NCBI GenBank assembly: GCA_008711295.1
Contig: VUYV01000004.1
Coordinates: forward strand, 7,421,597-7,485,596
Source: Anarhynchus alexandrinus
Taxonomy: Eukaryota; Chordata; Aves; Charadriiformes; Charadriidae
Length of the DNA: 64,000 nt
Direction of reading: 5' to 3'
Notes under the pieces: generated by a model
What the model saw: the letters and a program-made list of their open reading frames with translations, nothing else
The model's database searches: none
What the model was told of the DNA's origin: nothing
Position numbers and translations under genes: made by a program
Part shown: positions 11,501 through 19,602 of the stretch, one piece after another
How the letters are laid out: every line of letters starts with the position of its first letter
How positions within the stretch are numbered: the stretch's first letter is position 1

Positions 11501-14500
11501 GAGGCGTAGTTTGAGGACAGAGCAGTATTCCTGAACCTTTCATAAAACTCTCTATAATCTATGCTGTCACCTTGTAAACGCACAGCCAATTCTAAGATCC
11601 AGCTCCTGGCGGGCATCCACTGAAAGAGCTTCATTGCGATTGGGTTCTCCCAAGTGATTCATGGCATTGCAGATGTCTGTGTCAGTAATAGAACTGAATT
11701 TAGCTCTATAAATCGTCCTTTCGGTGCTACGGGGTTTGTTCATAACAGGAAGAACAGCATCAAGAACCTAACAAAGATCAGAAGCATGTTTTAAGAGTAA
11801 TTTAAAGGTAAGGGCTTAACTTAGCGTTTCTAAAGAAAAAAAAACCACACCACTCCCCACAAAATATTTGCTGATATGTAAATACATTCTTAATTCAGTA
11901 AGATGTCATGCCAATACACTAGCTGATAAGCAAGAGCAGTATTTGTCTGTCCACTCAGCAGTGTACTAAGAATTAGCAAAACTGAAGATTTATTAAACAG
12001 CAACTGCTGAAAGTGAAGCACTATTCTTAGCTAAGTGCAAAGAAATTCACCAGTGCAGCTGCAGCACCTTTTGGTGAATATGTACCAGTTTCTATCTAGG
12101 TTTATTCTACGTATTGGCAGGGCTCAGTTATGATATAGTGGTATTAAAAGAACTTAAAACAATTACTTGATAAAAACGTGCTTCTTTAAACAAAACCCAA
12201 AAAATACTGTTTGTGTAGACTTCTGGAAATAGGATGTTAAAAAAAATATCTTTGCACACCAAAGTTTTAGTTCTATACCTTTTATGTGCAGAGTCCAGAT
12301 TCCTGTGGCAAGCCTACACTTAAAAGGGGCCTCTATGCTCAAAAGAGTGACTGCTTAGTGAACAAAAGATAATAGAGATACTCAAGTTTTGTAAGGGCAG
12401 CAAAATAACTAGTCCAGCTGTGAAATACAGACCAATTCTCAAAGCACTGGAATGTTTGAACATTTAAGAGACCTTATTGTTTATCTCAGATGAGCAACAG
12501 CTATGAAATTGATTTATACTCTTTAACTGACATGTTAAGAGTTCAAAAGCATGTGAGTTTTTCCACCAAGACCCTCCGTGCCTTTAAAACTTCATTCAAC
12601 TTAATTTGAATTTTACTGTATATCCATAAAACAATATGCTGATAGTATTGTATGTCACAGATAAATACTACTATATTATAAGTCTTAAAAATTGAAATCT
12701 TACTTCAAAACAGATGTTTTCTCCTTCCTTATCACAATCCAACCACAAGACAATACAGTCACAGCCTCTTCCCTCCACCTGTGAGAAAAATTAGCACAGT
12801 TCTTCAGCAACTCAAAAGAAGACCTACCTCCTCCCTAACTCTATACTTACTGTTTCTATTTTAAAGTACTAGAGATAATTTATTTGGTGCAAAAACAGTT
12901 GGAAGACTACAGTAGAAGTGACAAGAAGTCTGCAGTTACTTAAATAGTGGTTGAAGAGAGAAGCAAGCTGTGCTTCGTGGGACCAGAAGTCTGCCTACAA
13001 GACACTTTTCTGTAGCACCTGAAAAAAAATCAGCATAGTTTCTAGCAGTGGAAGTCTCCTGAAACTGCCACAGTCTGTGTGCGCAGCCTTGGGCACAGTC
13101 CCTTCCCCTTCCTGTGCCTTAATTTCCACATCATTAAAAAAAAAAAACACACCAAAACAACAAAAAAACAAAAACAAAAAAAAACCCACCAAAAAAAACC
13201 CCAAAACCCCCAAACAGAATAGGAAACACTATCCTCGTTCATAAAGATACCACAAAGCCTAAATTTATCTGACAGAATCAGTTTTACATCACATATACTT
13301 GCCTTTCAGAAAGTATTATTTTGTAAAAGCAACCAAACTACTGTTTTCCTCTCAGAGGGGAGCATGTGAAGAGTGAATAACCACCATAGACTTATTTTAA
13401 AGAAAGCATTTACAAGCCATGCCTTACACTTGCTGTTAAAAGCAAAACATGCATCCAGTGCTCCAATTTTTAAAAGCGGGACATCAACAGTCAAAAAACT
13501 CTATTTTGCAATGGCAAAAACGAATTCAACAAGGCAAAGACAGTGTAAGAATCGGTACAATTAATAAAATAGATCTAACTTTGACAAAAAGCTGCTTCCT
13601 GCAGGGAAGAAAATCCTTATTTGGGAACGTGCTCATTTCTCTTCCACCCTAGAACTCCTCTAGTATGGCATATTGCCAAACACTGCCCGCTTTTGGGAAG
13701 CGGGTGAATAGACCTACTAAATCAAACATTCAACAACCTGCACCCTGAGAAACAGTGCATTCAGACAGCCTGTCTGCCTTAGTAGAGGGAAGATACATAA
13801 CAAATGCTTTGAAAGACATTGAACACTCAGACATCACCCTCCAACAAAAAACCAAAACAGAACTATCTGTGGTGAAGACAGAACCAATTTCTTATACTAG
13901 AGTGAAGATAACTGACCCACTCTAAGAGCTGAGAGAGGGTTATAGTACTGGTTCTTAAATAAAGCTAGCTAACCTGTAAGAATATATATTTTTTTTTTTT
14001 AAAGCAAGGCTAATTCATAGCAAAATTCTTTCAAATTTATTAATACTTCTTATTGCTTTCCAGAACCACAGAATAATTTCACTTATTTTTCTTGACAGGA
14101 TAAAAATGTCTCATCGCTTCCTCCAACAGAGGAAGAATAGAAACAAGGAATCCTTGAAGATGGAATATGTTCCAGATGAAATAAAGAAAAAGAATGCCAA
14201 GGAAAAAAAAAAGGTATATCTCAAATACATCTCATAAGAAAGAATACCTGTAAAAACTTCACCATGGTCAGTTTGGGATTAGCTTCTTTCTTTTCTGTGG
14301 GAGCTTTGCTAAAAAGTTCTGCTGGATCCACTTTGTCCCAGCTGTTATATTTTCCTGAAAAGCAGAAGTGTATTAAGTAGAGCTCTAAATATACATTAAA
14401 AAAAAAACAAAACCCCACACCAGCAAACAACATTACTTTGGAAAACACTTGGCTTTCAAGGTTTGTCTCGGAAACCTTTCTACTCTAACACATCTTGCTT

Positions 14501-16315
14501 TACTGTGTATCAGGGGACACCTTAGCCTTATATGAATTGCAGTTATCATTTTGAAACTTACAAAGGAAAAAAAATACTATGCACATTTCAGAAATTTTAA
14601 CATGAACTATTAAAACACCTTCTGTTTATGCAATTAGTTGATCAGGTGAAGAAGAGGGAGCTATTTTTCCTTGTTTTTACAGTGCACACACAACATGCAC
14701 ATTGCACTGTTTTACTGTTCATTATTTATGGCCAGTTATGCCTCAGCTCTGTTATGCCATGGAGCATCCCCTGTCACCTTCTCATATCAACGCATTTGTT
14801 CACTTCCATTTTTCTGAACTGCCAGTAATATTGCTTAGCGATTACATTAAACCATACCTCTTCCAAGTGCTGTGCAAATAACTCAAAATTTAGCCCTCAT
14901 AAAACTTGTGAGGTTGTTATCATCAGAGGAAATATAGTAGCCACATGACTAGTCCCACACTTCAAAGCAAGTTAGTGACAGGATTCCTTGTGCATGGTCC
15001 TTACCGTGTCTCCGTTTTGCATTAATATGCTACAATGCTTTAGAGAATATCCCTTTGGATTCTACTTTCCTTAATCACCTTTCATCCAAAGTACCAAAAT
15101 GCTTTTACAGGCTAGCAAATTGAGCCTCATCTCCCCTCATTTTCCAGGGACATAATTCAGGCACAGAAAACACAAGAAGTCAGCCAGAGAACCAGAAACA
15201 AAAATCAAGAGCTGCTGACCACAAGTCATGTTTTCATCCTCCCTTCCTCCCTAGTTCTAACATTCCTCCTGAATTATTTCCACATCGAATATTTTCCTAT
15301 TAGAAGTCCTTCACAGTTTTATAACCCATATCAGTTAAAATGTTTTATGAACAAATACCTATGAAATCCAAAGTCATGACGTGACCACACACAGATGTCA
15401 TCTTGAAATGGGCACTCTGTCCAATAAATGATCCAGTGTACTCATGCACAGAACATGCACCATTCAGCCCCTTGCGAGAGGACATGTTTCCTGTGAAAAT
15501 AGGATCAGAAATATCAACAGGATAAAAAAAAATATTGAAAGAAGTTATTTTGTGTGAAATGACATGCCTCTTTTCTTAGATCTTACAGCTAGGGTCTTCC
15601 TGATCACAAAATTTTACTCATTGATCAAGTTTTTATTTTGGTTAATTATGACTTTAGAACTTTTTTACAGCATATTTCATTTTCAGTTGAGACTACCTGT
15701 TATCTCCTCCATCCTTTCCCTCTCACCAAGAAATCCTTATGAAAATACAGCCAGTTTTCTAGACCAGTATGGTTATAATAAACTCATTCTATTTTCCACG
15801 TGATTTATAAAATATTTACTATAGCTTCAAAAATCTCAGAACAGCAACTTGCTACTTGATTGGCACTTTCTATAAACCATATGCACTAACACATATTCCA
15901 GCTACACAAAATATACACACCAGATTCCTTTACTCTTGAACAGAATAGACATCAGTGCACAAAAATAAACAGAATGTGAAGGGCCACCCAGTTCTTTTAT
16001 GAACTGCCACCTGTCCTAAGCCACCATTCCCAGGTGGCAGCTGCCCCAAGACAATCAAGTAACTGCCCAGGGTGTTTCTCAGCCTCACTTCATCTATAGC
16101 AAAATCTGGTAACCTTCGCATTATGCAGTTTGCCCCTACGCAACTAACATGTATCCCCTCGGTTGGGCTGTGCATTCCAGAGCACTCCCACTCTGCCACT
16201 GGCAGAACAACACACAGGACTGAACCAACACGCTTTCTCTCCTACCCCTTGAGAGGATCTTAGCGATGGACTGAGCCAGAGAAGGCTTCTCTGCGACCAT
16301 TAAAACAGTCTTCAT
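2045..16315 (-). CDS. TOP3B: DNA/RNA topoisomerase III beta, complete, 17 coding exons
   Basis: Type IA topoisomerase that passes single strands of DNA or RNA through a transient 5'-phosphotyrosine break. In animals it works with TDRD3 on mRNA and chromatin (family knowledge). Joining 16315-16246, 15490-15359, 14354-14248, 12778-12704, 11767-11571, 11133-10977, 9904-9791, 8888-8798, 8481-8327, 8092-7987, 6767-6621, 5918-5745, 4940-4812, 4555-4406, 3958-3858, 3614-3413 and 2526-2045 gives 2589 nt, which is 862 codons plus TAA, with no frame break. All introns are GT-AG. Seen in the protein: the N-terminal MVAEKPSLA strand with Glu9; [15 protein letters not shown] (Asp117, Asp119, Glu121); catalytic Tyr336 in SYPRTET; Cys pairs from residue 624 to 803; an Arg/Gly-rich tail at about 824-845; and the C-terminus ALAAYFV. 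An in-frame TAA at 16351-16349 closes the frame above the ATG, so the start is secure. Nothing suggests a pseudogene. Confidence 0.98.
3413..3614 (-). CDS. TOP3B: TOP3B coding exon 16, Cys-rich domain (residues 636-703)
   Basis: Encodes [20 protein letters not shown] and on to [20 protein letters not shown]. Cys pairs at 643/646 and 688/691 fit zinc-ribbon type folds in the C-terminal domain. Acceptor ttctatttccag, donor GTAGGA. Confidence 0.96.
3858..3958 (-). CDS. TOP3B: TOP3B coding exon 15 (residues 602-635)
   Basis: Encodes [20 protein letters not shown] and [13 protein letters not shown]. Starts the C-terminal Cys-rich region with CGKC (Cys624, Cys627). Acceptor tctctttcatag, donor GTAAGT. 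Confidence 0.96.
4406..4555 (-). CDS. TOP3B: TOP3B coding exon 14 (residues 552-602)
   Basis: Encodes [20 protein letters not shown], then [20 protein letters not shown], then [10 protein letters not shown], the end of the catalytic core. Acceptor ggtgttctcttag, donor GTAAAA. Confidence 0.96.
4812..4940 (-). CDS. TOP3B: TOP3B coding exon 13 (residues 509-552)
   Basis: Encodes [20 protein letters not shown], then [20 protein letters not shown], then KI. Acceptor tttgtgtggcag, donor GTTAGT. The Asp552 codon is split G|AT across the intron. Confidence 0.96.
5745..5918 (-). CDS. TOP3B: TOP3B coding exon 12 (residues 451-509)
   Basis: Encodes [20 protein letters not shown] and continues to [21 protein letters not shown]. 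The [21 protein letters not shown] motif, completed by the next exon, is a hallmark of type IA topoisomerases. Acceptor tttacctccag, donor GTAGGA. Confidence 0.96.
6621..6767 (-). CDS. TOP3B: TOP3B coding exon 11 (residues 402-451)
   Basis: Encodes [20 protein letters not shown], then [18 protein letters not shown], then [11 protein letters not shown]. Acceptor gtttatcctcag, donor GTAAGA. The exon is bounded by split Gly codons. Confidence 0.96.
7987..8092 (-). CDS. TOP3B: TOP3B coding exon 10 (residues 367-402)
   Basis: Encodes [20 protein letters not shown] and [16 protein letters not shown]. The [12 protein letters not shown] block is a type IA active-site motif. Acceptor ttcacccag, donor GTATTG. 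Confidence 0.96.
8327..8481 (-). CDS. TOP3B: TOP3B coding exon 9 with catalytic tyrosine (residues 315-366)
   Basis: Encodes [20 protein letters not shown], then [17 protein letters not shown], then [14 protein letters not shown]. Tyr336 in ISYPRTETT is the nucleophile that forms the covalent 5'-phosphotyrosine, and the numbering agrees with the human enzyme. Acceptor cccatgttag, donor GTGAGT. Confidence 0.97.
8798..8888 (-). CDS. TOP3B: TOP3B coding exon 8 (residues 285-315)
   Basis: Encodes [18 protein letters not shown] and [13 protein letters not shown]. Acceptor tattttctag, donor GTATGT. The last Gly codon is split and completed by the next exon. Confidence 0.95.
9791..9904 (-). CDS. 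TOP3B: TOP3B coding exon 7 (residues 247-284)
   Basis: Phase-0 exon of 114 nt encoding [20 protein letters not shown] and [18 protein letters not shown]. Acceptor ctaatccattag with a weak pyrimidine tract; donor GTAGGA. A short CA repeat lies 10-25 bp upstream in the intron. Confidence 0.95.
10977..11133 (-). CDS. TOP3B: TOP3B coding exon 6 (residues 194-246)
   Basis: Encodes [20 protein letters not shown], then [19 protein letters not shown], then [13 protein letters not shown]. The [16 protein letters not shown] block is a strongly conserved type IA signature. Acceptor tttcttag, donor GTAAGT. Confidence 0.96.
11571..11767 (-). CDS. TOP3B: TOP3B coding exon 5 (residues 129-194)
   Basis: Encodes [12 protein letters not shown], then [13 protein letters not shown], then [19 protein letters not shown], the start of the strand-binding gate region of type IA enzymes. 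Acceptor tttgttag, donor GTGACA; the last Arg codon is split AG|G. Confidence 0.96.
12704..12778 (-). CDS. TOP3B: TOP3B coding exon 4, TOPRIM acidic centre (residues 104-128)
   Basis: A 75-nt phase-0 exon encoding [20 protein letters not shown] and NICFE. Asp117, Asp119 and Glu121 form the metal-binding DxDxE of the TOPRIM fold. Acceptor ttctcacag, donor GTAAGA. Because it is phase 0 on both sides, skipping it would keep frame but remove the metal site. Confidence 0.96.
12779..14247. other. longest TOP3B intron between coding exons
   Basis: AT-rich intron between coding exons 3 and 4. Contains an A/C-only low-complexity tract at about 13138-13216 and an exon-like antisense segment at about 14098-14212. 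No conserved gene seen. Confidence 0.6.
13138..13216. repeat. A/C-rich low-complexity tract
   Basis: Runs of A broken by C and CC, with almost no G or T on the plus strand. Open frames over it on the minus strand (Phe/Gly/Trp-rich) are by-products of composition. Confidence 0.9.
14248..14354 (-). CDS. TOP3B: TOP3B coding exon 3 (residues 68-103)
   Basis: Encodes [18 protein letters not shown] and then [17 protein letters not shown]. Acceptor tgcttttcag, donor GTATTC after a complete CAG codon. The following intron (1469 bp) is the longest between coding exons and holds an A/C-rich tract. Confidence 0.96.
15359..15490 (-). CDS. TOP3B: TOP3B coding exon 2 (residues 24-68)
   Basis: Encodes the segment from [20 protein letters not shown] to [13 protein letters not shown], part of the TOPRIM domain. 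Acceptor ttttcacag, donor GTATTT; both edges split a Gly codon. Length 132 nt matches the reading frame exactly. Confidence 0.96.
16246..16315 (-). CDS. TOP3B: TOP3B coding exon 1 (residues 1-24)
   Basis: Encodes [19 protein letters not shown] and ends in a split Gly24 codon before donor GTAGGA. Carries Glu9 and Lys10 of the TOPRIM fold. The start context is gaaaATGA, with A at -3. The exon probably extends 5' to 16403 as untranslated sequence, because a pyrimidine-rich acceptor (ctccctctcctcag) lies just above 16403. Confidence 0.96.
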
Positions 16316-16403
16316 TTTCAGCCGACGAGACACGAGGTGCCAGAGGGGTTAACAGTACGGTTTGGGTCCACTGGAGACGACGGCGGGCAGCTCAGTCCTC
16401 AGC
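16316..16403 (-). other. TOP3B: TOP3B 5' untranslated part of exon 2
   Basis: Lies between the predicted acceptor above 16403 and the ATG at 16315. It contains the in-frame TAA at 16351-16349. I see no ATG upstream of the start within this stretch on the minus strand. Confidence 0.6.
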
Positions 16404-16746
16404 CTGAGGAGAGGGAGCACAACACAGGTTTACCGCAGAGCCCAACAACCGCGAGGCCCGGAAAGGCGGTGACAGACCCCGCCGCCCCTCGCGGCCGGGG
16501 AGGAGCGCCCTCCCTTCGGGGCCTCGCAGCGCCCGCCGCCTGGCCCGCCCCTCCGCCGCCGTGCCGGACCCGGGCCCAGGAGCCCGGCGGGCGGCCCGCG
16601 GCCGGGGAACCGCTTCCATCTGAGGTTTCACTAACAGCCGGGGCCCGCTCAGAGGCCGGGGGCAGCCGCGCCGCCACCCGCCCCGGCGCTCCCGGAGGGG
16701 CGAGGGAGCCGCCCGGCGCGCTGAGGGAAAGAGAGGAGCAGAGAGC

Positions 16747-16824
16747 CCCGGTCCCGGTCCCGGTCCCGGCCCCGGCCCCGGCCCCGGTCCCGGTCCCGGT
16801 CCCGGTCCCGGTCCCGGTCCCGGT
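16747..16824 (-). repeat. GGGACC/GGGGCC hexanucleotide array in TOP3B intron 1
   Basis: Thirteen uninterrupted hexamers. On the plus strand they read (CCCGGT)3 (CCCGGC)3 (CCCGGT)7, so the TOP3B sense strand is G-rich with GGG runs every 6 nt. Three units are of the GGGGCC type. The array begins 12 nt into the intron from the predicted 5' splice site. G-quadruplex formation on the sense DNA or RNA is expected from composition. Repeat number is probably polymorphic. Confidence 0.95.
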
Positions 16825-16836
16825 CCCGCTCCTCAC

Positions 16837-16880
16837 CTCAGCGGGCGGCCATGGCCTCCGCTTGCACTGCCGGGTCACCG
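16837..16880 (-). other. TOP3B: TOP3B non-coding first exon (3' part; start not fixed)
   Basis: A strong donor, CTGAG|GTGAGG, has its last exon base at 16837. It pairs with the strong acceptor just above 16403 to give a 433-bp first intron whose second exon carries the ATG. The promoter has no TATA box, so the transcription start is uncertain. The exon contains a four-codon upstream ORF at 16852-16838. Inferred from splice-site quality and CpG context only. Confidence 0.6.
16838..16852 (-). CDS. four-codon upstream ORF in TOP3B leader
   Basis: ATG GCC GCC CGC TGA on the minus strand, with G at -3 and G at +4, a near-optimal initiation context. The stop codon ends one base before the predicted splice donor, so the uORF lies wholly in exon 1. 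If the transcript starts upstream of 16852, it should lower or gate TOP3B translation (general knowledge of uORFs). Confidence 0.35.
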   Translation of the reverse strand: MAAR

Positions 16881-16972
16881 AGCCGGAAGGCGCGCGCCGC
16901 CCGCCTCCGCCCCGGCCCCGCCCCTCGGCGGGGAGCGCGTGGCGCCCCCCCCCCTCCTCCCCGACCCGCGCG

Positions 16973-16990
16973 AGCGCCCCCTGGCGGCGC
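16973..16990 (-). promoter_or_regulatory. CTCF-like binding site at TOP3B promoter
   Basis: The minus strand reads GCCGCCAGGGGGCGCT, matching the core CCNCCAGGGGGCGC known for CTCF. It lies about 120 bp upstream of the predicted first exon, between TOP3B and the large gene-free interval. Confidence 0.65.
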
Positions 16991-17166
16991 AGGGGAGCGG
17001 CGGGTCCTCTCACTGCCGTCACCAAAGGTGCCGAGATACCGTCGGACCGCCCCAAGGAAATCCGTACACGCACATTGTACCTGCTTTATTCGGGCAACTT
17101 CGGTTAAACCAGTGCACCTGTGCGCAGTCTGTGATCCAGTGCCTCGTCCCCACAGAATTAAACCCC

Positions 17167-17175
17167 TATAAATAG
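17167..17175 (+). promoter_or_regulatory. TATA box pointing away from TOP3B
   Basis: TATAAATAG on the plus strand at the outer edge of the CpG island. It fits TATAWAWR exactly. A 173-codon open frame starts 137 bp downstream and an AATAAA follows at 17818. A transcription start near 17195-17205 would be expected if it is used. Confidence 0.4.
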
Positions 17176-17393
17176 CCTCCACCGCTAACAGCACCTCCTG
17201 CGGTGCACAGAAATTCCTCCTGGGAGCGTTGGCAGCAGCCCCTCCCTCAGCGCCCACAAACAACATCGATGTTCTCAATGATCTTGAATTTGTATCATAA
17301 ATTCCTGAAAAGTGCCTTTTCTGCATGTTAAATTTCAGTTGGATGTTGATTTCCCGAGGGGAAGGAGAGCAGGCGAGAAGGTGCCGGCTGAAG

Positions 17394-17465
17394 CACGGTG
17401 TTCCCAGTGGGAGGCGAGGGCCACCCCAGCACGACGTTCCCAGTGGGAGGTGAGGGCTGCCCCAG
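17394..17465 (+). repeat. 36-bp tandem duplication
   Basis: Two 36-bp units, 17394-17429 and 17430-17465, sharing GTTCCCAGTGGGAGG and CCCCAGCA with a few substitutions. A partial third copy may follow. Typical small GC-rich minisatellite. Confidence 0.85.
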
Positions 17466-17817
17466 CATGGCGCTGCCCATGGCTGCCACCCCCGAGGACA
17501 TCCAGCCCTGCTGAGGCGGTTTTGTCAGCGGATTGGGGCAGTTTCCCACCTCTCCTGCAGCCTTCTAATTCTTCCACACATCCTGAAATGTTCCTGTCAA
17601 GGGAAAGTGCTAAAGAGGGAAGCCCCAAGTCAAAGAGATTTTATGAGGCCTTTGTGGAGGAGCTCAGCTCTCTATTTTTACCCCTGTGGTGTGCATCGAT
17701 CATTGCCAAGGTTTATAGCACTTCTTTTCCAAGAGCTGCTCCATACCATACAAACCCAAAGAGAAGAGATTGGGAAGCAGCCAGGATCAGGATGTATATC
17801 AACCTCACACTGCCTGG

Positions 17818-17823
17818 AATAAA
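17818..17823 (+). terminator. AATAAA downstream of the TATA box
   Basis: Plus-strand AATAAA about 650 bp after TATAAATAG. It overlaps the last codons of the 173-codon frame, so a transcript cleaved 15-25 nt later would still just include the stop codon at 17831-17833. Confidence 0.3.
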
Positions 17824-19509
17824 AAGGAACTAATTCACCTTCAATTAGATTAATAGGTAATTAATAGATATTAGAGGTACTAGCGAAAGAAAAATCAAAA
17901 CAAACCCAGGGCTTTTAATTCTTTGGCAATACTGAAGTTAGAACTTGTTGAAACAAATGTGTTCTGCTGTTTCAATGCCTCGTTCCCTTTGACATCTGGG
18001 GAACATCTGGAACAATCAGGATGCAAGTTAAAACCAAGTCTTTGGATACGTCAGATACATATTTTTCAATTTCCTCTAGTAAAAGCCCTCTACAAAATCC
18101 AGTGTTTCTTTTCTTTTTTAGAGTGCAACGTAACATGCAAATTCCCACCTGTCCTTACCTGTGAAAGCACAGTCAGGTCTCTCGGATCTGTAGGGGAGGG
18201 ACTGTGGGCACTTCATCCCCGCCTGCCGCTGTGCCAGTACAGACGCGCCCGTGACTGGTTCATTGGGGCACACAGAGATTTTCTCAGCCTGAAGGAACCC
18301 CTGCGTACCAGACAGCCCACGTACACCAGTTCTCCTTGTCCTAATCCACGGGACACATTGGGACATCAGGTCACGATAGTCTCTTCGAAGCGCTCACAAC
18401 CAGGAGAGGGCAGTTTTGGGAAGCCCTTTGCACTTTGGAAAGCCTCACCCCATCTCTAACCTTCCGGCGTGGGGCTGTGTCGGTCCCACCACTGCTGAAG
18501 GGAACAGGTCACCCAGCCGGGCTGGGGACAGGGGCTCGGCAGCCCTACAACGCACTTTGGCACAAGTCGGGCTGGGGCGGGCACTGGTCACCGCAGAGCA
18601 CGGCGGCCGCAGGGGTCTCCGGGCCAGGAGGCAGGAGCTCGCAATAGCACTTGGCAGGGACACAGGTTTTACCCTGTTTCCATCACTTTCTCTAGCACAG
18701 CACCAGGATGTGGCTCAGGACATTATAAATTCACTTTGCTCCACACTGCATCATATTTTCCCCAAGAATTGGCTTCTGCCTGCTGCGACAGCCCCAGAGA
18801 GCCAGGATCCCACTGCGACCTCCTCTCATAGGGCTCTTCTCCTCCATGTGTTACTGCTATTTCAGGTTTGGCCACCCTTTCTTCAGAAGCACTTCTCACC
18901 ATACTGAGGAGGCTCCAAAAAATTCTCTTGCCTGACCCCACCACCCCTGTGGTGAGCACCCGGGTTGGGGATGCTCTACATTCCCACCAGGAGAAACTCT
19001 GGGGAAAAGAGGCCACATTTGCCAAGACACCAGTTACCCACAGAACTGGGGCAGGCTTCATTCAGGACTACTGACATGCCCCTCCTTTACTTTTTTCAGC
19101 TCTGGCTGGTGTTTCTTCACTTTTCTTCTGAAGAGCTGAAGGCCATAAACACAGCGCTTTAGCTCTATGAATGGGGCAGAATAATTAAAAAATAAACAAA
19201 CAAACAAAAAATAGCCTCTCCTATGGTTTTCTCAGAGAAAACCAAGTTTTGTTTCTAGCTTTAAATCATTAGCTAGATTTTGTTTCACACTGACTTGGGA
19301 AGTCTATCAAATTAAGAAAGCTACAGCTCTGGGTAATACACTTTGCACGCTTGAGGACACTTTGACCTCACTGGTCCTGCTGCCTATAGAGTCCCAAGAT
19401 TTTCAACACCATTTATCTCCCAGGTCATTTCAGTGGGTGGTTATTGAAGTAGCCAAAGCTCTCACCCTGACTGAGATGTCCAATGTCTTGCTTCTCTAGC
19501 AGAAGAGCT

Positions 19510-19602
19510 TGCACAGTGATTAGAGCCTTGGGCCTCCTCGTTCTACCAGTGACTCACTAATTCACTTTGGTAACTGACATCTTGGTGCCTTCTTGCACCT
19601 CC
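19510..19602 (+). mobile_element. MIR-like CORE-SINE remnant
   Basis: The order CACAGTGATTAGAGCC, then TTCTACCAGTGACTCACTAA, then CTTGGTGCCTT follows the tRNA-derived and core part of amniote MIR elements (consensus recalled, not searched). Heavily diverged, hence ancient. Confidence 0.45.

Larger units (their letters stand above)
16430..17010. promoter_or_regulatory. TOP3B: CpG-island promoter of TOP3B
   Basis: GC- and CpG-dense block spanning the predicted first exon and intron. Contains a GC box (CCCCGCCCC, 16916-16924), an ETS-type CCGGAAG (16883-16889) and a CTCF-type site at 16973-16990. There is no TATA box on the minus strand near exon 1, typical of a housekeeping, broadly initiating promoter. 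Confidence 0.8.
17312..17833 (+). other. open frame of 173 codons, possible divergent transcript
   Basis: Uninterrupted frame starting MPFLHVKFQLDVDFPRG and ending YINLTLPGIKRN. It contains two copies of SQWE(A/V)RA that come from a 36-bp tandem duplication in the DNA. No domain, signal peptide or membrane segment recognised. Its codon use does not look selected to me. A TATA box lies upstream and an AATAAA overlaps its end. It could equally be chance or a non-coding RNA. Confidence 0.2.

Noticed and set aside
12995..13242. minus-strand frames that look like membrane segments
   Set aside because: Generated by the A/C tract inside a TOP3B intron.
14061..14085. CR1 tail (agaaccacagaataatttc) inside a TOP3B intron
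   Set aside because: Only about 15 bases resemble the CR1 end and the adjoining sequence does not follow; too short to call.
16399..17073. 224-codon minus-strand open frame over the same island
   Set aside because: Gly-Thr/Gly-Ala repeats from the array. It would cross the well-supported TOP3B exon 1 donor and intron 1.
16337..17107. 256-codon plus-strand open frame across the CpG island
   Set aside because: Made of Pro-Val/Pro-Ala repeats from the hexanucleotide array and GC-rich codons; stops are simply rare in such DNA, and the minus strand is equally open.
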